A stretch of 57,002 nucleotides of DNA from Klenkia terrae (GTDB taxonomy: Bacteria > Actinomycetota > Actinomycetes > Mycobacteriales > Geodermatophilaceae): positions 2,072,865 to 2,129,866 of the forward strand of contig NZ_UEXK01000004.1 in NCBI RefSeq assembly GCF_900491935.1, read 5' to 3'. A model generated the notes under the pieces. The model worked only from the letters and a program-made list of their open reading frames with translations, was not told the DNA's origin and made no database searches. The position numbers were made by a program, and so were the translations under genes. Shown piece by piece: positions 8,806 through 16,830 of the stretch (positions are counted from its first letter, which is position 1; each line of letters begins with the position of its first letter).

Positions 8806-9726
8806 CTAGGGACCGAGCAGGGCCGCGACCAGCAGCAGCACCGGGATCGAGCCGGCGGTCGTCACGGTGACGGTCTGCTGCGCCATCCGCTCGCCCACGC
8901 CGTAGGCGACCGCGTAGGTGTAGACGTTCTGCGCGGTCGGCAACGCGGCCAGGACCACGATGACGAACAGCTCGGCGCCGCCGATGCCCACCGCGGCCGC
9001 CAGCGCCCAGGCCACCCCGGGCATGACCAGCAGCTTGAGCGCCGAGGCCAGCAGCACCGCGCGCCGCTCGGGTCCGCGGCCGGGCACCGGGGCGCCGTGC
9101 AGGGAGACCCCGTAGGCGAGCAGCACCGCGGGGACGGCGAAGGAGGCCAGCAGCTCCAGCGGGTCCAGCACCAGGTCGGGCACGGTCCAGCCCAGACCGC
9201 TGACCACGAGGCCCAGCACCGAGGCGATCAGCACCGGGTTGCGGAACGGGGTGGTCAGCCGGACCCAGCGGGCGGTGCCGTCGTCGGGTCCGGTGAGGTC
9301 GAGCAGCACCACCGCGACCGGCACGAGCACCACGAGCTGGAACAGCAGCAGCGGCGCGACCAGGGTGGCGTCGCCGAGCACGTGGACGGCGATCGGGATG
9401 CCCAGGTTGGCGGAGTTGACCATGCCGGCGCCCAGCGCCCCGATCGTCGTCCGACCGGCGCCCCAGCGGCGGACGACGCCCACGACCCCCATCGCCCCGG
9501 CGCACACCAGGGCGGCCGCGGAGGTGACCCAGAGGGTGCCGGAGAAGATCTGCCCCAGGTCGGCCGCGACCAGCGTGGTGAACAGCAGCGCGGGCGTGGC
9601 GACCCGGAACGAGGTCTGCGCCAGGACCAGCTGCGCGCCCGGCGGCAGCACCCCGCGCCGGGCGGCCAGGTACCCCACGGCGATGACCACCCCGATCACC
9701 ACGAACCCGGTGAGCACCCCCGTCAC
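8806..9726 (-). CDS. AEC family transporter
   Basis: Membrane transporter of 306 residues in the auxin efflux carrier (AEC) family, built of about ten hydrophobic segments in two halves. Family-like motifs are GMVNSANLGIPIAVHVLGD in the first half and VLAALPTAQNVYTYAVAYG in the second, both near the helix breaks. Members export or exchange small organic anions such as malate; the substrate here is unknown. The start is placed at GTG 9726 (VTGVLTGFVVIGV) because family proteins begin with this first helix. A GTG at 9768 would add 14 charged residues. The upstream intergenic region carries the duplicated 130-bp repeat. Confidence 0.85.
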   Translation of the reverse strand: MTGVLTGFVVIGVVIAVGYLAARRGVLPPGAQLVLAQTSFRVATPALLFTTLVAADLGQIFSGTLWVTSAAALVCAGAMGVVGVVRRWGAGRTTIGALGAGMVNSANLGIPIAVHVLGDATLVAPLLLFQLVVLVPVAVVLLDLTGPDDGTARWVRLTTPFRNPVLIASVLGLVVSGLGWTVPDLVLDPLELLASFAVPAVLLAYGVSLHGAPVPGRGPERRAVLLASALKLLVMPGVAWALAAAVGIGGAELFVIVVLAALPTAQNVYTYAVAYGVGERMAQQTVTVTTAGSIPVLLLVAALLGP

Positions 9727-9842
9727 GCGCAGGAGTCTGCCCCGACCGGGGTTCCGGCCCTCATCCACGCCCCGCAGCGGGCGGGAACCGTGCTCCCGGT
9801 GCCATCAGGTGCCCGGAGGGTCCCCGTGCACCGGGCGCGGCC

Positions 9843-9972
9843 GTCGAGTGTGCGCTGAGCGCTGTTCCCAGCACCCGCAGACCGCGCTGAGTGCTCACTC
9901 GACGCCGCCGGCCGTCGATCGACGCTCACCGATCACTCCGGCTCAGGGGTGATCGATACCCGTCGATCGACG
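9843..9972. repeat. structured intergenic repeat, unit 1
   Basis: First copy of a 130-bp module in the 414-bp gap between divergent AEC and VTT genes; I see no gene in this gap. It contains two stem-loops. Hairpin A has 19-nt arms at 9843-9861 and 9885-9903. Hairpin B is the pair CGATCACTCC / GGGGTGATCG (9930-9939, 9946-9955) nested between two copies of the palindrome CGTCGATCGACG (9913-9924, 9961-9972). Unit 2 begins 151 bp further on. By hand alignment the two units differ at about 17 of 130 positions. Confidence 0.8.
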
Positions 9973-9993
9973 ACTGGCGCGGGGGAAGTGGGC

Positions 9994-10123
9994 GCCGAGT
10001 GCGCGCTGAGCGCTGTTCCCAGCCCCCGCAGACAGCACTGAGCGCGCACCCGACGCCGCAGGCCGTCGATCGACGTTCACCGATCACTCCGGCCCAGGAG
10101 TGATCAGCAGCCGTCGACCGACG
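9994..10123. repeat. structured intergenic repeat, unit 2
   Basis: Second copy of the 130-bp module, ending 17 bp before the VTT start codon. Hairpin A arms are 9994-10012 and 10036-10054. Hairpin B arms GATCACTCC / GGAGTGATC (10082-10090, 10097-10105) are a perfect match here. The outer palindromes are at 10064-10075 and 10112-10123, the second with one change. Several differences from unit 1 restore pairing in the stems: a T-T mismatch becomes C-G and a G-T becomes G-C. That suggests the structure is maintained. Confidence 0.8.
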
Positions 10124-10140
10124 GCGGGGAGGATGGGGGC

Positions 10141-10812
10141 GTGGGGGAGCGGATCAGCGCGGCGCAGGCGGTGCGGGCCGGGTTGCTGGTGGCGATCCTG
10201 CTCGCCGGCGCCGTCGTCGCGCTGACCACCGACCTGCCCACGGTCGACCAGCTGCGCGGCCGGGTCGCCGACGCCGGATTGCTGGGCTGGGCAGCCGTCG
10301 CCGGGGGCACCGCGGTCGCCGTCCTGGCGCCGATCCCGCGGACGGCGCTGGCCCTGCTGACCGGGATCCTGCTGGGGTTCTGGCCGGGGCTGCTGGTCAC
10401 CGTGGTCGGCGCCCTGCTGGGCGCGCTGATGGGGTTCGGGCTGGGTCGGGCGCTGGGCCGGGACACCCTGCTGCGGCTGGCCGGCCCCCGGCTGCGCAGG
10501 GCCGACCAGCTGGCGATGGAGCGCGGGTTCACCGCCGTCCTGCTCGCCCGGCTGACGCCGGTGCTGCCGTTCTTCCTGGTCAACTACGCCGGCGGGCTGT
10601 CCGGCGTCCGGCTGCCGGTCTACCTGGCGGCGACGTTCGTCGGGCTGCTGCCGGGGGCGGTGTTCAACGTGGCGGTCGGCTCGGTGGCCGGGTCGCTGGG
10701 AGAGTGGGGGCTGGCCATCGCGGTCGGGCCGGTGGTCGTGGTCGGCGTGGTCCTCGGCGTCCGGTGGTGGCGGCGTCGAGGTCGGTCTGCGGCCGTCTCG
10801 GTCGAGGGCTAG
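10141..10812 (+). CDS. TVP38/TMEM64 (VTT/DedA-like) membrane protein
   Basis: Integral membrane protein of 223 residues with the VTT (SNARE-associated) domain shared by the TVP38/TMEM64 family. Characteristic segments are the first long helix (about 12-30), the re-entrant stretch LLTGILLGFWPGLLVTVVGALLGA and the motif ARLTPVLPFFLVNYAGGLSGV, followed by a helix around LPGAVFNVAVGS. Family members are implicated in lipid scrambling or undecaprenyl-phosphate recycling; the role here is not established. The GTG start lies immediately after the 130-bp repeat unit. The stop overlaps the end of the convergent gene by 4 bp. Confidence 0.85.
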   Translation: MGERISAAQAVRAGLLVAILLAGAVVALTTDLPTVDQLRGRVADAGLLGWAAVAGGTAVAVLAPIPRTALALLTGILLGFWPGLLVTVVGALLGALMGFGLGRALGRDTLLRLAGPRLRRADQLAMERGFTAVLLARLTPVLPFFLVNYAGGLSGVRLPVYLAATFVGLLPGAVFNVAVGSVAGSLGEWGLAIAVGPVVVVGVVLGVRWWRRRGRSAAVSVEG

Positions 10813-11420
10813 ACAGCCGTAGAGAGCGCGATCGTCGTCGTCACCCGGACGACGGACGGCGTCGGCGGCACCGACCCGAACCCGAACCGCACCGGCGGCC
10901 GGACGTCGGCGAGCCCGCCCAGGTCGGCGCCGTCCCAGGTCGCGGACGCCGAGCGGAGCGCGTGCAGGTCCTGCACGCCGTACCACTCGGTGCGCCCGTT
11001 CCCGGCAGATCCGCGGGTCCGCACGCCCATCGCCAGCCGGGCGACCGGGTCCAGCAGCCCCACCCACGCCGGCGTGCGGGCCAGGGGTGACGGAACGGTC
11101 CGGAGCAACCACCCCAGCGCCGGACGACGGCCCACCCGCACCCGCAGCGCCAGCGGCTCGGCGTCGACCACCCAGTGCCCGGCCACCCGGCCGACCTGCA
11201 CGTCGACCACCCGGACCTCGTCGAAGGAGTAGGTGTCGGCCACGAACTCGGCCAGCTCGGGCGTCGCCGCCAGCAGCACCCGGTGCCCGTCGGGGCGCTC
11301 GACCATCACGTCGGAGACGGCGCCCAGCGGCGACCGCGGCCAGTGCCCGACCACCAGGCGGGTGCCCGACGTCGTCCCCAGCCCGAGGATCCAGCCGTCG
11401 AACCGCACGCGATCTGCCAC
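10809..11420 (-). CDS. hypothetical protein, unrecognised
   Basis: A 203-residue soluble protein that I do not recognise. It opens with FDGWILGLGTTSGTRLVVGHWPRSPLG and has a central stretch with VDVQVGRVAGHWVVDAEPLALRVRVGRR, both predicted beta-rich, then a segment with TEWYGVQDLHALRSASATWDG. There is no signal peptide, membrane segment or cysteine-based motif. Codon use matches its neighbours. GTG start at 11420, divergent from the ATPase gene. The 68-bp gap between them contains CCGTTCT and AGAACGG as an inverted repeat around the likely promoters. Confidence 0.7.
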   Translation of the reverse strand: MADRVRFDGWILGLGTTSGTRLVVGHWPRSPLGAVSDVMVERPDGHRVLLAATPELAEFVADTYSFDEVRVVDVQVGRVAGHWVVDAEPLALRVRVGRRPALGWLLRTVPSPLARTPAWVGLLDPVARLAMGVRTRGSAGNGRTEWYGVQDLHALRSASATWDGADLGGLADVRPPVRFGFGSVPPTPSVVRVTTTIALSTAV

Positions 11421-11488
11421 ACGACACGCGCTACCCCGTTCTACGCGGTTCTACGTCCCGGGCTAGAGAACGGAATACGGTGCCCGAC

Positions 11489-12679
11489 ATGGATCCCGTG
11501 CGGAACCCCTACGCCCCCGGCGCCGGCCAGCGCCCGCCCGAGCTCGCCGGCCGGGACACCGAGCTGAGCGCGTTCGACGTCGTCCTGGAGCGGATCGCGC
11601 ACGGCCGGCCCGAGCGGTCGCTGGTGCTCACCGGGCTGCGCGGGGTGGGCAAGACCGTGCTGCTCAACCACCTGCGCTCGGCCGCGATCGCCCGCGGGTG
11701 GGGGACCGGCAAGATCGAGGCCCGCCCCGACCAGTCGCTGCGCCGGCCGGTGTCCAGCGCGCTGCACATGGCGCTGCGCGAGCTGGGTCCGCGGCACGGC
11801 AACGCCGAGGCCGTCGCCGACGTGCTGGGCGTGGTGAAGGCGTTCGCGCAGTACCAGCCGGCCGACGCCAAGCTCCGCGACCGCTGGCAGCCCGGCATCG
11901 ACGCCCCCGCCGCCACCGGCCGGGCCGACACCGGCGACATGGAGATCGACCTGGTCGAGCTGCTCAGCGACGCCGCCGGGGTCGCCGCGGACACCGGCAG
12001 CGGGATCGCCCTGTTCATCGACGAGATGCAGGACGTGCAGCCCGACGACGTCAGCGCCATCTGCGCCGCCTGCCACGAGCTCTCCCAGCAGGGCGCCCCG
12101 CTGATCGTCGTCGGCGCCGGGCTGCCGCACCTGCCGGCCGTGCTGTCGGCGTCCAAGTCCTACTCCGAGCGGCTGTTCCGGTACCTGCGGATCGACCGGC
12201 TGGACCGGCCGGCCGCCGACCGCGCGCTGGTCGGGCCCGCCGGCCGGGAGGACGTCGAGTTCACCCCGGGCGCGCTGGACGCCCTCTACGCCGCCGCCGA
12301 CGGCTATCCCTACTTCGTGCAGGCCTACGGCAAGGTCACCTGGGACGTCGCCGCCACCTCGCCGATCACCGAGGACGACGTCGCCGTGGCCGCGCCGGCC
12401 GCCGAGGCCGAGCTGGCGGTGGGCTTCTTCGGCTCCCGCTACGACCGGGCGACCCCGGCCGAGCGCGAGTACATGCACGCCATGGCCGACCTGGGCGGGC
12501 CGGCCGGCAGCGCGGTGAGCACCTCGGACGTCGCGGTCAGCCTGGGCCGCAAGCCCGCCTCGCTGTCCCCGGCCCGGGACTCCCTGATCAAGAAGGGGCT
12601 GGTCTACAGCGCCGAGCGCGGCCAGATCGCCTTCACCGTCCCGCACTTCGGCCGCTACCTGCTCCGCCAGCCGGACTGA
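11489..12679 (+). CDS. AAA/archaeal-ATPase-type protein with C-terminal winged helix
   Basis: ATP-binding protein of 396 residues. It opens with the NPYAPGAGQRPPELAGRD signature of this ATPase group. The Walker A is GLRGVGKT (49-56), Walker B is ALFIDEMQD (D178, E179) and a sensor-like VVGAGLPHL follows. The last ~80 residues form a winged helix (ADLGG...TSDVAVSLGRKPASLSPARDSLIKKGLVYS). This layout is shared by many ORC/STAND-like ATPases of unknown role. The ATG at 11489 is chosen; an in-frame GTG at 11480 with GAGAACGG upstream is an alternative. The sigma-factor gene starts 32 bp downstream. Confidence 0.85.
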   Translation: MDPVRNPYAPGAGQRPPELAGRDTELSAFDVVLERIAHGRPERSLVLTGLRGVGKTVLLNHLRSAAIARGWGTGKIEARPDQSLRRPVSSALHMALRELGPRHGNAEAVADVLGVVKAFAQYQPADAKLRDRWQPGIDAPAATGRADTGDMEIDLVELLSDAAGVAADTGSGIALFIDEMQDVQPDDVSAICAACHELSQQGAPLIVVGAGLPHLPAVLSASKSYSERLFRYLRIDRLDRPAADRALVGPAGREDVEFTPGALDALYAAADGYPYFVQAYGKVTWDVAATSPITEDDVAVAAPAAEAELAVGFFGSRYDRATPAEREYMHAMADLGGPAGSAVSTSDVAVSLGRKPASLSPARDSLIKKGLVYSAERGQIAFTVPHFGRYLLRQPD

Positions 12680-12711
12680 AAGACCTGCCGCGGATCCGGA
12701 CAGAGCACCCC

Positions 12712-13263
12712 GTGAGGACCGCACCGGACCAGCGGCGGGCCGACCTCGAGCGCGTCGTGCGCACGGTGGTCGAGCCCGTGCGCCGCTACCTGCACCGCCG
12801 CACCGACGCGGCCACGGCCGACGACGTCCTCGGCGAGACGTTGGTCGTGCTCTGGCGGCGGCTGGATTACGTCCCGGCCGACCCGGTGCCGTGGGCGATC
12901 GGGATCGCCCGGCTGCAGCTGGCCAACGCCGAGCGCGGCCGGCACCGGCGTGGCCGGCTGGCGCTGCGGTTCGGCCGCACCGAGGCGACCGCGGTGCCCG
13001 ACCCGACCGAGCCGGTCGCCGGCCGACTGGACGACGTCGCCGTGGTGCGCGCCGCCCTCGGCCGGCTGCGCCCCGCCGACGCCGAGCTGCTCCGGCTGGT
13101 CACCTGGGACGAGCTGACCACCGGGCAGGTGGCCGAGCTGCTGGGCATCACCACCAACGCGGTGGCGATCCGGCTGCACCGGGCCCGCGGCCGGCTGCGC
13201 GAGGAGCTGGGAAGACCGGGGGCCCGTCCGGACACAGGACAGCGAGGAGAGGGGACGCCATGA
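12712..13263 (+). CDS. ECF-like RNA polymerase sigma factor
   Basis: Sigma-70 family factor of 183 residues with regions 2 and 4 only. Region 2 spans about residues 12-80 (RRYLHRRTDAATADDVLGETLVVLWRRL, then PWAIGIARLQLANAERGR). Region 4 is about 105-165 with the helix-turn-helix TGQVAELLGITTNAVAIRLHRARGRLREEL. GTG start at 12712. The stop overlaps the ATG of the next gene (ATGA), so the two are translationally coupled, as usual for a sigma factor and its membrane regulator. No extra C-terminal domain is visible. Target promoters are unknown. Confidence 0.88.
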   Translation: MRTAPDQRRADLERVVRTVVEPVRRYLHRRTDAATADDVLGETLVVLWRRLDYVPADPVPWAIGIARLQLANAERGRHRRGRLALRFGRTEATAVPDPTEPVAGRLDDVAVVRAALGRLRPADAELLRLVTWDELTTGQVAELLGITTNAVAIRLHRARGRLREELGRPGARPDTGQRGEGTP

Positions 13264-13826
13264 CCGACGACGACCTGGACCGACGGCTGCGCGCCGCCGA
13301 CCCCCTCCCCGACCTGCCCGCCCTCCGGCCCGACCGGCTGGACCAGCTCCTGGAGGACACCGTGACCAGCACCGCCCCGCAGACCCACCGCCGTCCCCGC
13401 GCCCTGCTGCTCGCCGGCGCCGCCGCGGCCGTCGTCGCCGTCGGCGGGGGAGCGCTCTGGCTGACCACCGGCGACGGTGACCCGACCGTGCTCACCGCCC
13501 AACCCGTCGGCGGCCCGGCGGCCAGCTGCGCCGCGATCACCCCGGAGACGCTGGCCGGGAGCGACGTCGCCTTCGCCGCCCGGGTCACCGGGGTCGAGGG
13601 CGGCACGGTGACGCTGGAGACCACCGAGCGCTTCGCCGGCGACGTCGCCGACACCGTCGAGGTGGTGCAGGGCGACGCCGGCGACGTCGTGGACGGCGCC
13701 CCGCTGGAGCTGCAGCCGGGCACGACCTACCTGCTCACCGCCGACGGCGGCACGATCGGCTCCTGCAGCGGCAGCGGGGCCGACAGCCCGGAGCTGCGCG
13801 CGCTGTTCGAGGCCGCCTTCGGCTGA
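13260..13826 (+). CDS. single-pass membrane protein, candidate anti-sigma partner
   Basis: Protein of 188 residues with a short cytosolic N-terminal part (1-46), one membrane helix (about 48-69) and an extracytoplasmic domain rich in Thr, Gly and Asp that contains two cysteines (SCAAITPET and GSCSGSG). It overlaps the sigma-factor stop by 4 bp and has a strong site (GAGGAGAGGGG) upstream. Topology and coupling fit an anti-sigma factor, but the zinc-binding HxxxCxxC motif of the common anti-sigma domain is absent, so the role is inferred from context only. The beta-rich outer domain could be a sensor. Confidence 0.7.
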   Translation: MTDDDLDRRLRAADPLPDLPALRPDRLDQLLEDTVTSTAPQTHRRPRALLLAGAAAAVVAVGGGALWLTTGDGDPTVLTAQPVGGPAASCAAITPETLAGSDVAFAARVTGVEGGTVTLETTERFAGDVADTVEVVQGDAGDVVDGAPLELQPGTTYLLTADGGTIGSCSGSGADSPELRALFEAAFG

Positions 13827-13893
13827 GTCCCAGCGCCCGGTTGCCGACCCTCCTTCCGGGGCAGGGGGGACGGCGACGACGGAGGTGGTGCCG

Positions 13894-14643
13894 GTGCCCA
13901 CGTGGCTGGAGGCCGGGCTGTGGGGCCTGCTGGGCGGGGGCGCCCTGGTCCTGGGTGCGCTGGTGGCCTGGTTCGCCCGGGTGCCGCAGGTGGTCGTCGC
14001 CTCGGTGATGGCGTTCGGCTCCGGGGTGCTGATCTCCGCGGTCGCCTTCGACCTGATGGCCGAGGCGGCCGAGACCGGCGGGCTGCTGCCCACCGCGCTG
14101 GGGTTCCTCGGCGGGGCGGTGGTCTACCTGGCGGCCAACGCCGCCCTGGCTGCGCGCGGCGCCCGGCACCGCAAGCGGTCGGGGGGCCAGCAGCCGTCGG
14201 AGGGCGAGCAGCAGGGCAGCGGTGCGGCCATCGCGGTGGGCGCTCTGCTCGACGGCGTCCCGGAGTCGGTGGTGCTGGGCGTCGGCCTGCTGGGCGGCGG
14301 CGCGGTGAGCCTGCCGGTGCTGGCCGCGGTGTTCATCTCCAACGTCCCCGAGGGCCTGTCCAGCGCGGCCGGGATGAAGCGCAGCGGCCGCTCGGCCCGC
14401 TACGTCTTCGGCGTCTGGATCGGGATCGCCGTGCTCTCCGGGATCTCGGCCCTGGTCGGCTACGTCGCGCTGGGCAGCGCCCCGCCGGAGGCGATCGCGG
14501 TCATCACCGCGGTGGCGGCCGGCGCGATCCTGACGATGATCGCGGACACGATGATCCCGGAGGCCTTCGCCGAGACCCGGACCTGGACCGGGCTGATCAC
14601 CGCGCTCGGGTTCCTGGTCGCCTTCGCGATCGAGGTGGCCTGA
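13894..14643 (+). CDS. ZIP family metal transporter
   Basis: Divalent-metal transporter of 249 residues with about eight membrane segments. The two ZIP metal-site helices are recognisable as LLDGVPESVVLGVGLL and FISNVPEGLSSAAGMKRSG, where the usual His/Asn-x-x-Pro-Glu-Gly motif is partly changed (DGVPES in the first). A charged, Gln-rich cytosolic loop (RHRKRSGGQQPSEGEQQG) separates the halves. GTG 13894 is chosen because GGAGG lies 8 bp upstream; the GTGs at 13885 and 13888 would overlap that site. Substrate is probably zinc or another divalent cation. Ends at a bidirectional hairpin. Confidence 0.85.
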   Translation: MPTWLEAGLWGLLGGGALVLGALVAWFARVPQVVVASVMAFGSGVLISAVAFDLMAEAAETGGLLPTALGFLGGAVVYLAANAALAARGARHRKRSGGQQPSEGEQQGSGAAIAVGALLDGVPESVVLGVGLLGGGAVSLPVLAAVFISNVPEGLSSAAGMKRSGRSARYVFGVWIGIAVLSGISALVGYVALGSAPPEAIAVITAVAAGAILTMIADTMIPEAFAETRTWTGLITALGFLVAFAIEVA

Positions 14644-14651
14644 GGCCACGG

Positions 14652-14693
14652 CAGACGCACCCCGCCGCACGGGGGGACGGCGAGGTGCGTCTG
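14652..14693. terminator. bidirectional hairpin terminator
   Basis: CAGACGCACC (14652-14661) pairs perfectly with GGTGCGTCTG (14684-14693). The intervening GC-rich sequence can extend the stem with GCCG/CGGC. It lies between the convergent ZIP gene and the binding-protein gene. Confidence 0.7.
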
Positions 14694-14706
14694 GTCCGGG
14701 GGAGGG

Positions 14707-16047
14707 TCAGCGCTGCGGGCCGATGCCCTGCGCGTTCAGGCCCTCGATGATCCGGCTGGTCTCCTCGAAGCCGATCACCAGGATCGCGTCGGGGTTGAAC
14801 TCGACCATCTGGGAGACCTCGCTGTCGAAGTTCGCCGCCGTGGGGTCGTAGACCAGCGAGCGGATCGAGTCCTCGTCCAGCCCGTCGGAGATCAGGTCCG
14901 CGGCGGTGTTGTCGGCCAGGCCGGTGCCGTAGGGGTCGTTGAGAGCGAGGATGCCGACGGTGTTGTTGCCGTCCCCGCCGATCAGGTCGGCCAACGCGCG
15001 GGCCTGCAGCGTGTCCGGCGGCACCGTGCGGAAGAACAGCCCGTTGTCCGCGTAGTCGGTGAGGCGGTCCGAGGTGCTGGCCGGGCTGATCATCGCGACA
15101 CCGGCCTGGGTGACCGCGTCGATGACGGTCAGCGTGACGCCGGAGGACGACGCCCCGACGATCACGTTCGCCCCCTGCTGGAGCAGCCGGTCGGCGGTCT
15201 GGGTGGCGGTGTCGGTGCTGGCGTCCCCCGAGTCGCCGGTGTTCAGCTGGACCGGGTTGCCCAGCACCCCGCCGGCGGCGTTCACGTCGGTGACGGCCAG
15301 GGTGAGCGCGGCGATCTGCTGCGGCCCCTGGTAGGCCAGGCTGCCGGTCTGCGGGGTGAGGCTGCCGATGACCAGCGGCGCCCCGGTGGTGCCGGGCGCG
15401 GCCGGGGCCGGGCCCTCGTCGGTGGCGGCGTCGTCGATGTCGCCGGCCTGGACGAACTCCCGGGCGTCCTCGTCGATCGTCCCGTCCTCGGTGAAGCTCT
15501 CGATCGCGAAGCTGGCCACCGAGGGCTCACCGGGGTCGGTGAAGGCCAGCGGGCCGTTGACGCCGTCGTAGTCCGGGTTGCCGCCGCCGGCGACCACCTC
15601 GCTGCACTCGGCGAACGTCGTGCAGGCCTCGCCGCCGAAGGTCACCCCGTTGACGTAGGGACCCCAGACGGTGGCCTCGTTGCTGCCGGCCAGCTGGGCG
15701 GCCAGCGAGGCGATCACGACCGCGTCGTAGGTCTCGGCGGCGGTGTTGAAGTTGGTCAGCGAGGGGTCGACGCCGAGCAGCCGCTCCCGGAACTCCGGGC
15801 CGATGTCGGTGAGGAGCACGGTGCCGCGCATGCCGGCCAGCGCGCCGGGGGAGTCCGCGAAGTCCTCGCCCAGCCCGTTGTTCATGTTGCCGTCGGCGCC
15901 GTAGACGTTGACCTGCTTGGTGCCGTCGTCCGCGGTCGAGGCACCGGCGCTGTCGGTGTCCGAGGACCCGCTGCCGCACGCCGAGGCGGCCAGCAGGACG
16001 ACGGCGCCGAGGACGAGCGTCCGTCCGAGGGTGGGGTGTGTCCGCAT
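14707..16047 (-). CDS. branched-chain-amino-acid-type binding lipoprotein, circularly permuted
   Basis: Lipoprotein of 446 residues from the LIV-type (periplasmic-binding type I) substrate-binding family, but with the two halves in reversed order. After the signal peptide and lipobox Cys24 (AASAC), residues 45-205 match what is normally the C-terminal half (QVNVYGADGN, NTAAETYDAVV, GGEACTTFAEC, NPDYDGVNGPLAF, GEPSVASF). A Pro/Ala/Gly linker (about 206-223) follows. Residues 224-445 match the usual N-terminal half (PLVIGSLTPQTGSLAYQGP, DTATQTADRLL, AILVIGFEETSRII) and end at GIGPQR. The reading frame is intact, and AGGAG precedes the ATG. It lies 90 bp downstream of the SDR gene on the same strand. 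No permease or ATPase gene is nearby. Confidence 0.85.
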   Translation of the reverse strand: MRTHPTLGRTLVLGAVVLLAASACGSGSSDTDSAGASTADDGTKQVNVYGADGNMNNGLGEDFADSPGALAGMRGTVLLTDIGPEFRERLLGVDPSLTNFNTAAETYDAVVIASLAAQLAGSNEATVWGPYVNGVTFGGEACTTFAECSEVVAGGGNPDYDGVNGPLAFTDPGEPSVASFAIESFTEDGTIDEDAREFVQAGDIDDAATDEGPAPAAPGTTGAPLVIGSLTPQTGSLAYQGPQQIAALTLAVTDVNAAGGVLGNPVQLNTGDSGDASTDTATQTADRLLQQGANVIVGASSSGVTLTVIDAVTQAGVAMISPASTSDRLTDYADNGLFFRTVPPDTLQARALADLIGGDGNNTVGILALNDPYGTGLADNTAADLISDGLDEDSIRSLVYDPTAANFDSEVSQMVEFNPDAILVIGFEETSRIIEGLNAQGIGPQR

Positions 16048-16137
16048 CGCGGTCTCCTGGTGGAGGGTGGGGCCGGCCGCGAGCTGTCGCGCCGGTGGTG
16101 CGGGTCGAGGCACCGTCGCCTCGGGATCGGGGAGTGC

Positions 16138-16830
16138 TCAGCGCATCGCGGCGCCGCCGGCGATGACGACCGTCTCTCCGGTGACGTAGCCCGGCTCCAC
16201 CAGGCGCTGCACCCAGACGGCGATCTCGTCGGGCTGGGCGACCCGGCCCAGCGGGATGCCCGCGGCCGCGGCCGCCATCCGGCCGGTGGCCGCGTTGCCC
16301 GGGGTGTCGACCCACCCCGGCGCCACCGCGTTGACGACGATCTGGTCGGGTGCCAGCTCGATGGCCAGGGACTTGGTGATCGACAGGACGGCGGCCTTGG
16401 AGGCGCTGTAGAGCAGTTGCCCGGGGGAGACGGCGAACGCGTCGACCGAGGCGAAGTTGACCACCGCGCCGCCTCCCGCGGCCCGCAGGTGCGGGACGGC
16501 CGCGGCGGTTACGTTCAGGGTGCCGAGCACGTTGACGTCGAAGACCCGCCGGTAGAGGTCGTCGGTGTAGTCGTCGAGCCGGGTGGGCGGGTAGATCCCG
16601 GCGGCGTTGACCACGGCGGTGAGGCGGTGGCCGTCCAGCGCCCCGTCGACCGCCGCCGTGACCAGCGCGCGGTCCACCACGTCGGCGACCACCGGCACGA
16701 CGGCCGGCCCGGTCGCCTGCACCGCAGCGCGGTCCAGCGCCAGCACCCGCCAGCCGGCCCCGGCCAGCCGCTCCACGACGGTGGCGCCCATCCCGCTGGC
16801 GGCGCCGGTCACCAGCACGGTGTCGGTCAT
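16138..16830 (-). CDS. SDR family NAD(P)-dependent oxidoreductase
   Basis: Classical short-chain dehydrogenase of 230 residues. The nucleotide-binding TGAASGMGA motif is at 8-16, NAAG follows at the end of the fourth strand, and the catalytic Ser and YxxxK are visible in NFASVDAFAVSPGQLLYSASKAA. The PGWVDTPGN segment follows the active site. ATG at 16830 with AGGAGG upstream. The start overlaps the stop of the FMO gene (ATGA), so the two enzymes are probably made together and may act in one oxidation pathway. The substrate is not evident. Alternative role: redox of a ketone or alcohol produced by the neighbouring monooxygenase (inference). Confidence 0.88.
   Translation of the reverse strand: MTDTVLVTGAASGMGATVVERLAGAGWRVLALDRAAVQATGPAVVPVVADVVDRALVTAAVDGALDGHRLTAVVNAAGIYPPTRLDDYTDDLYRRVFDVNVLGTLNVTAAAVPHLRAAGGGAVVNFASVDAFAVSPGQLLYSASKAAVLSITKSLAIELAPDQIVVNAVAPGWVDTPGNAATGRMAAAAAGIPLGRVAQPDEIAVWVQRLVEPGYVTGETVVIAGGAAMR

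Noticed and set aside
8761-10827. Shared word TCTCTACGGCTGTCTA at 8761 and, inverted, at the end of the genes near 10812
   Set aside because: A single 16-bp match in a 57-kb GC-rich window is not beyond chance, and the second copy is coding sequence.
14707-16047. Binding protein gene as a frameshifted or truncated pseudogene
   Set aside because: The frame is continuous from a proper lipoprotein signal to the stop, and both halves are complete when placed in swapped order, so permutation explains it better than decay.
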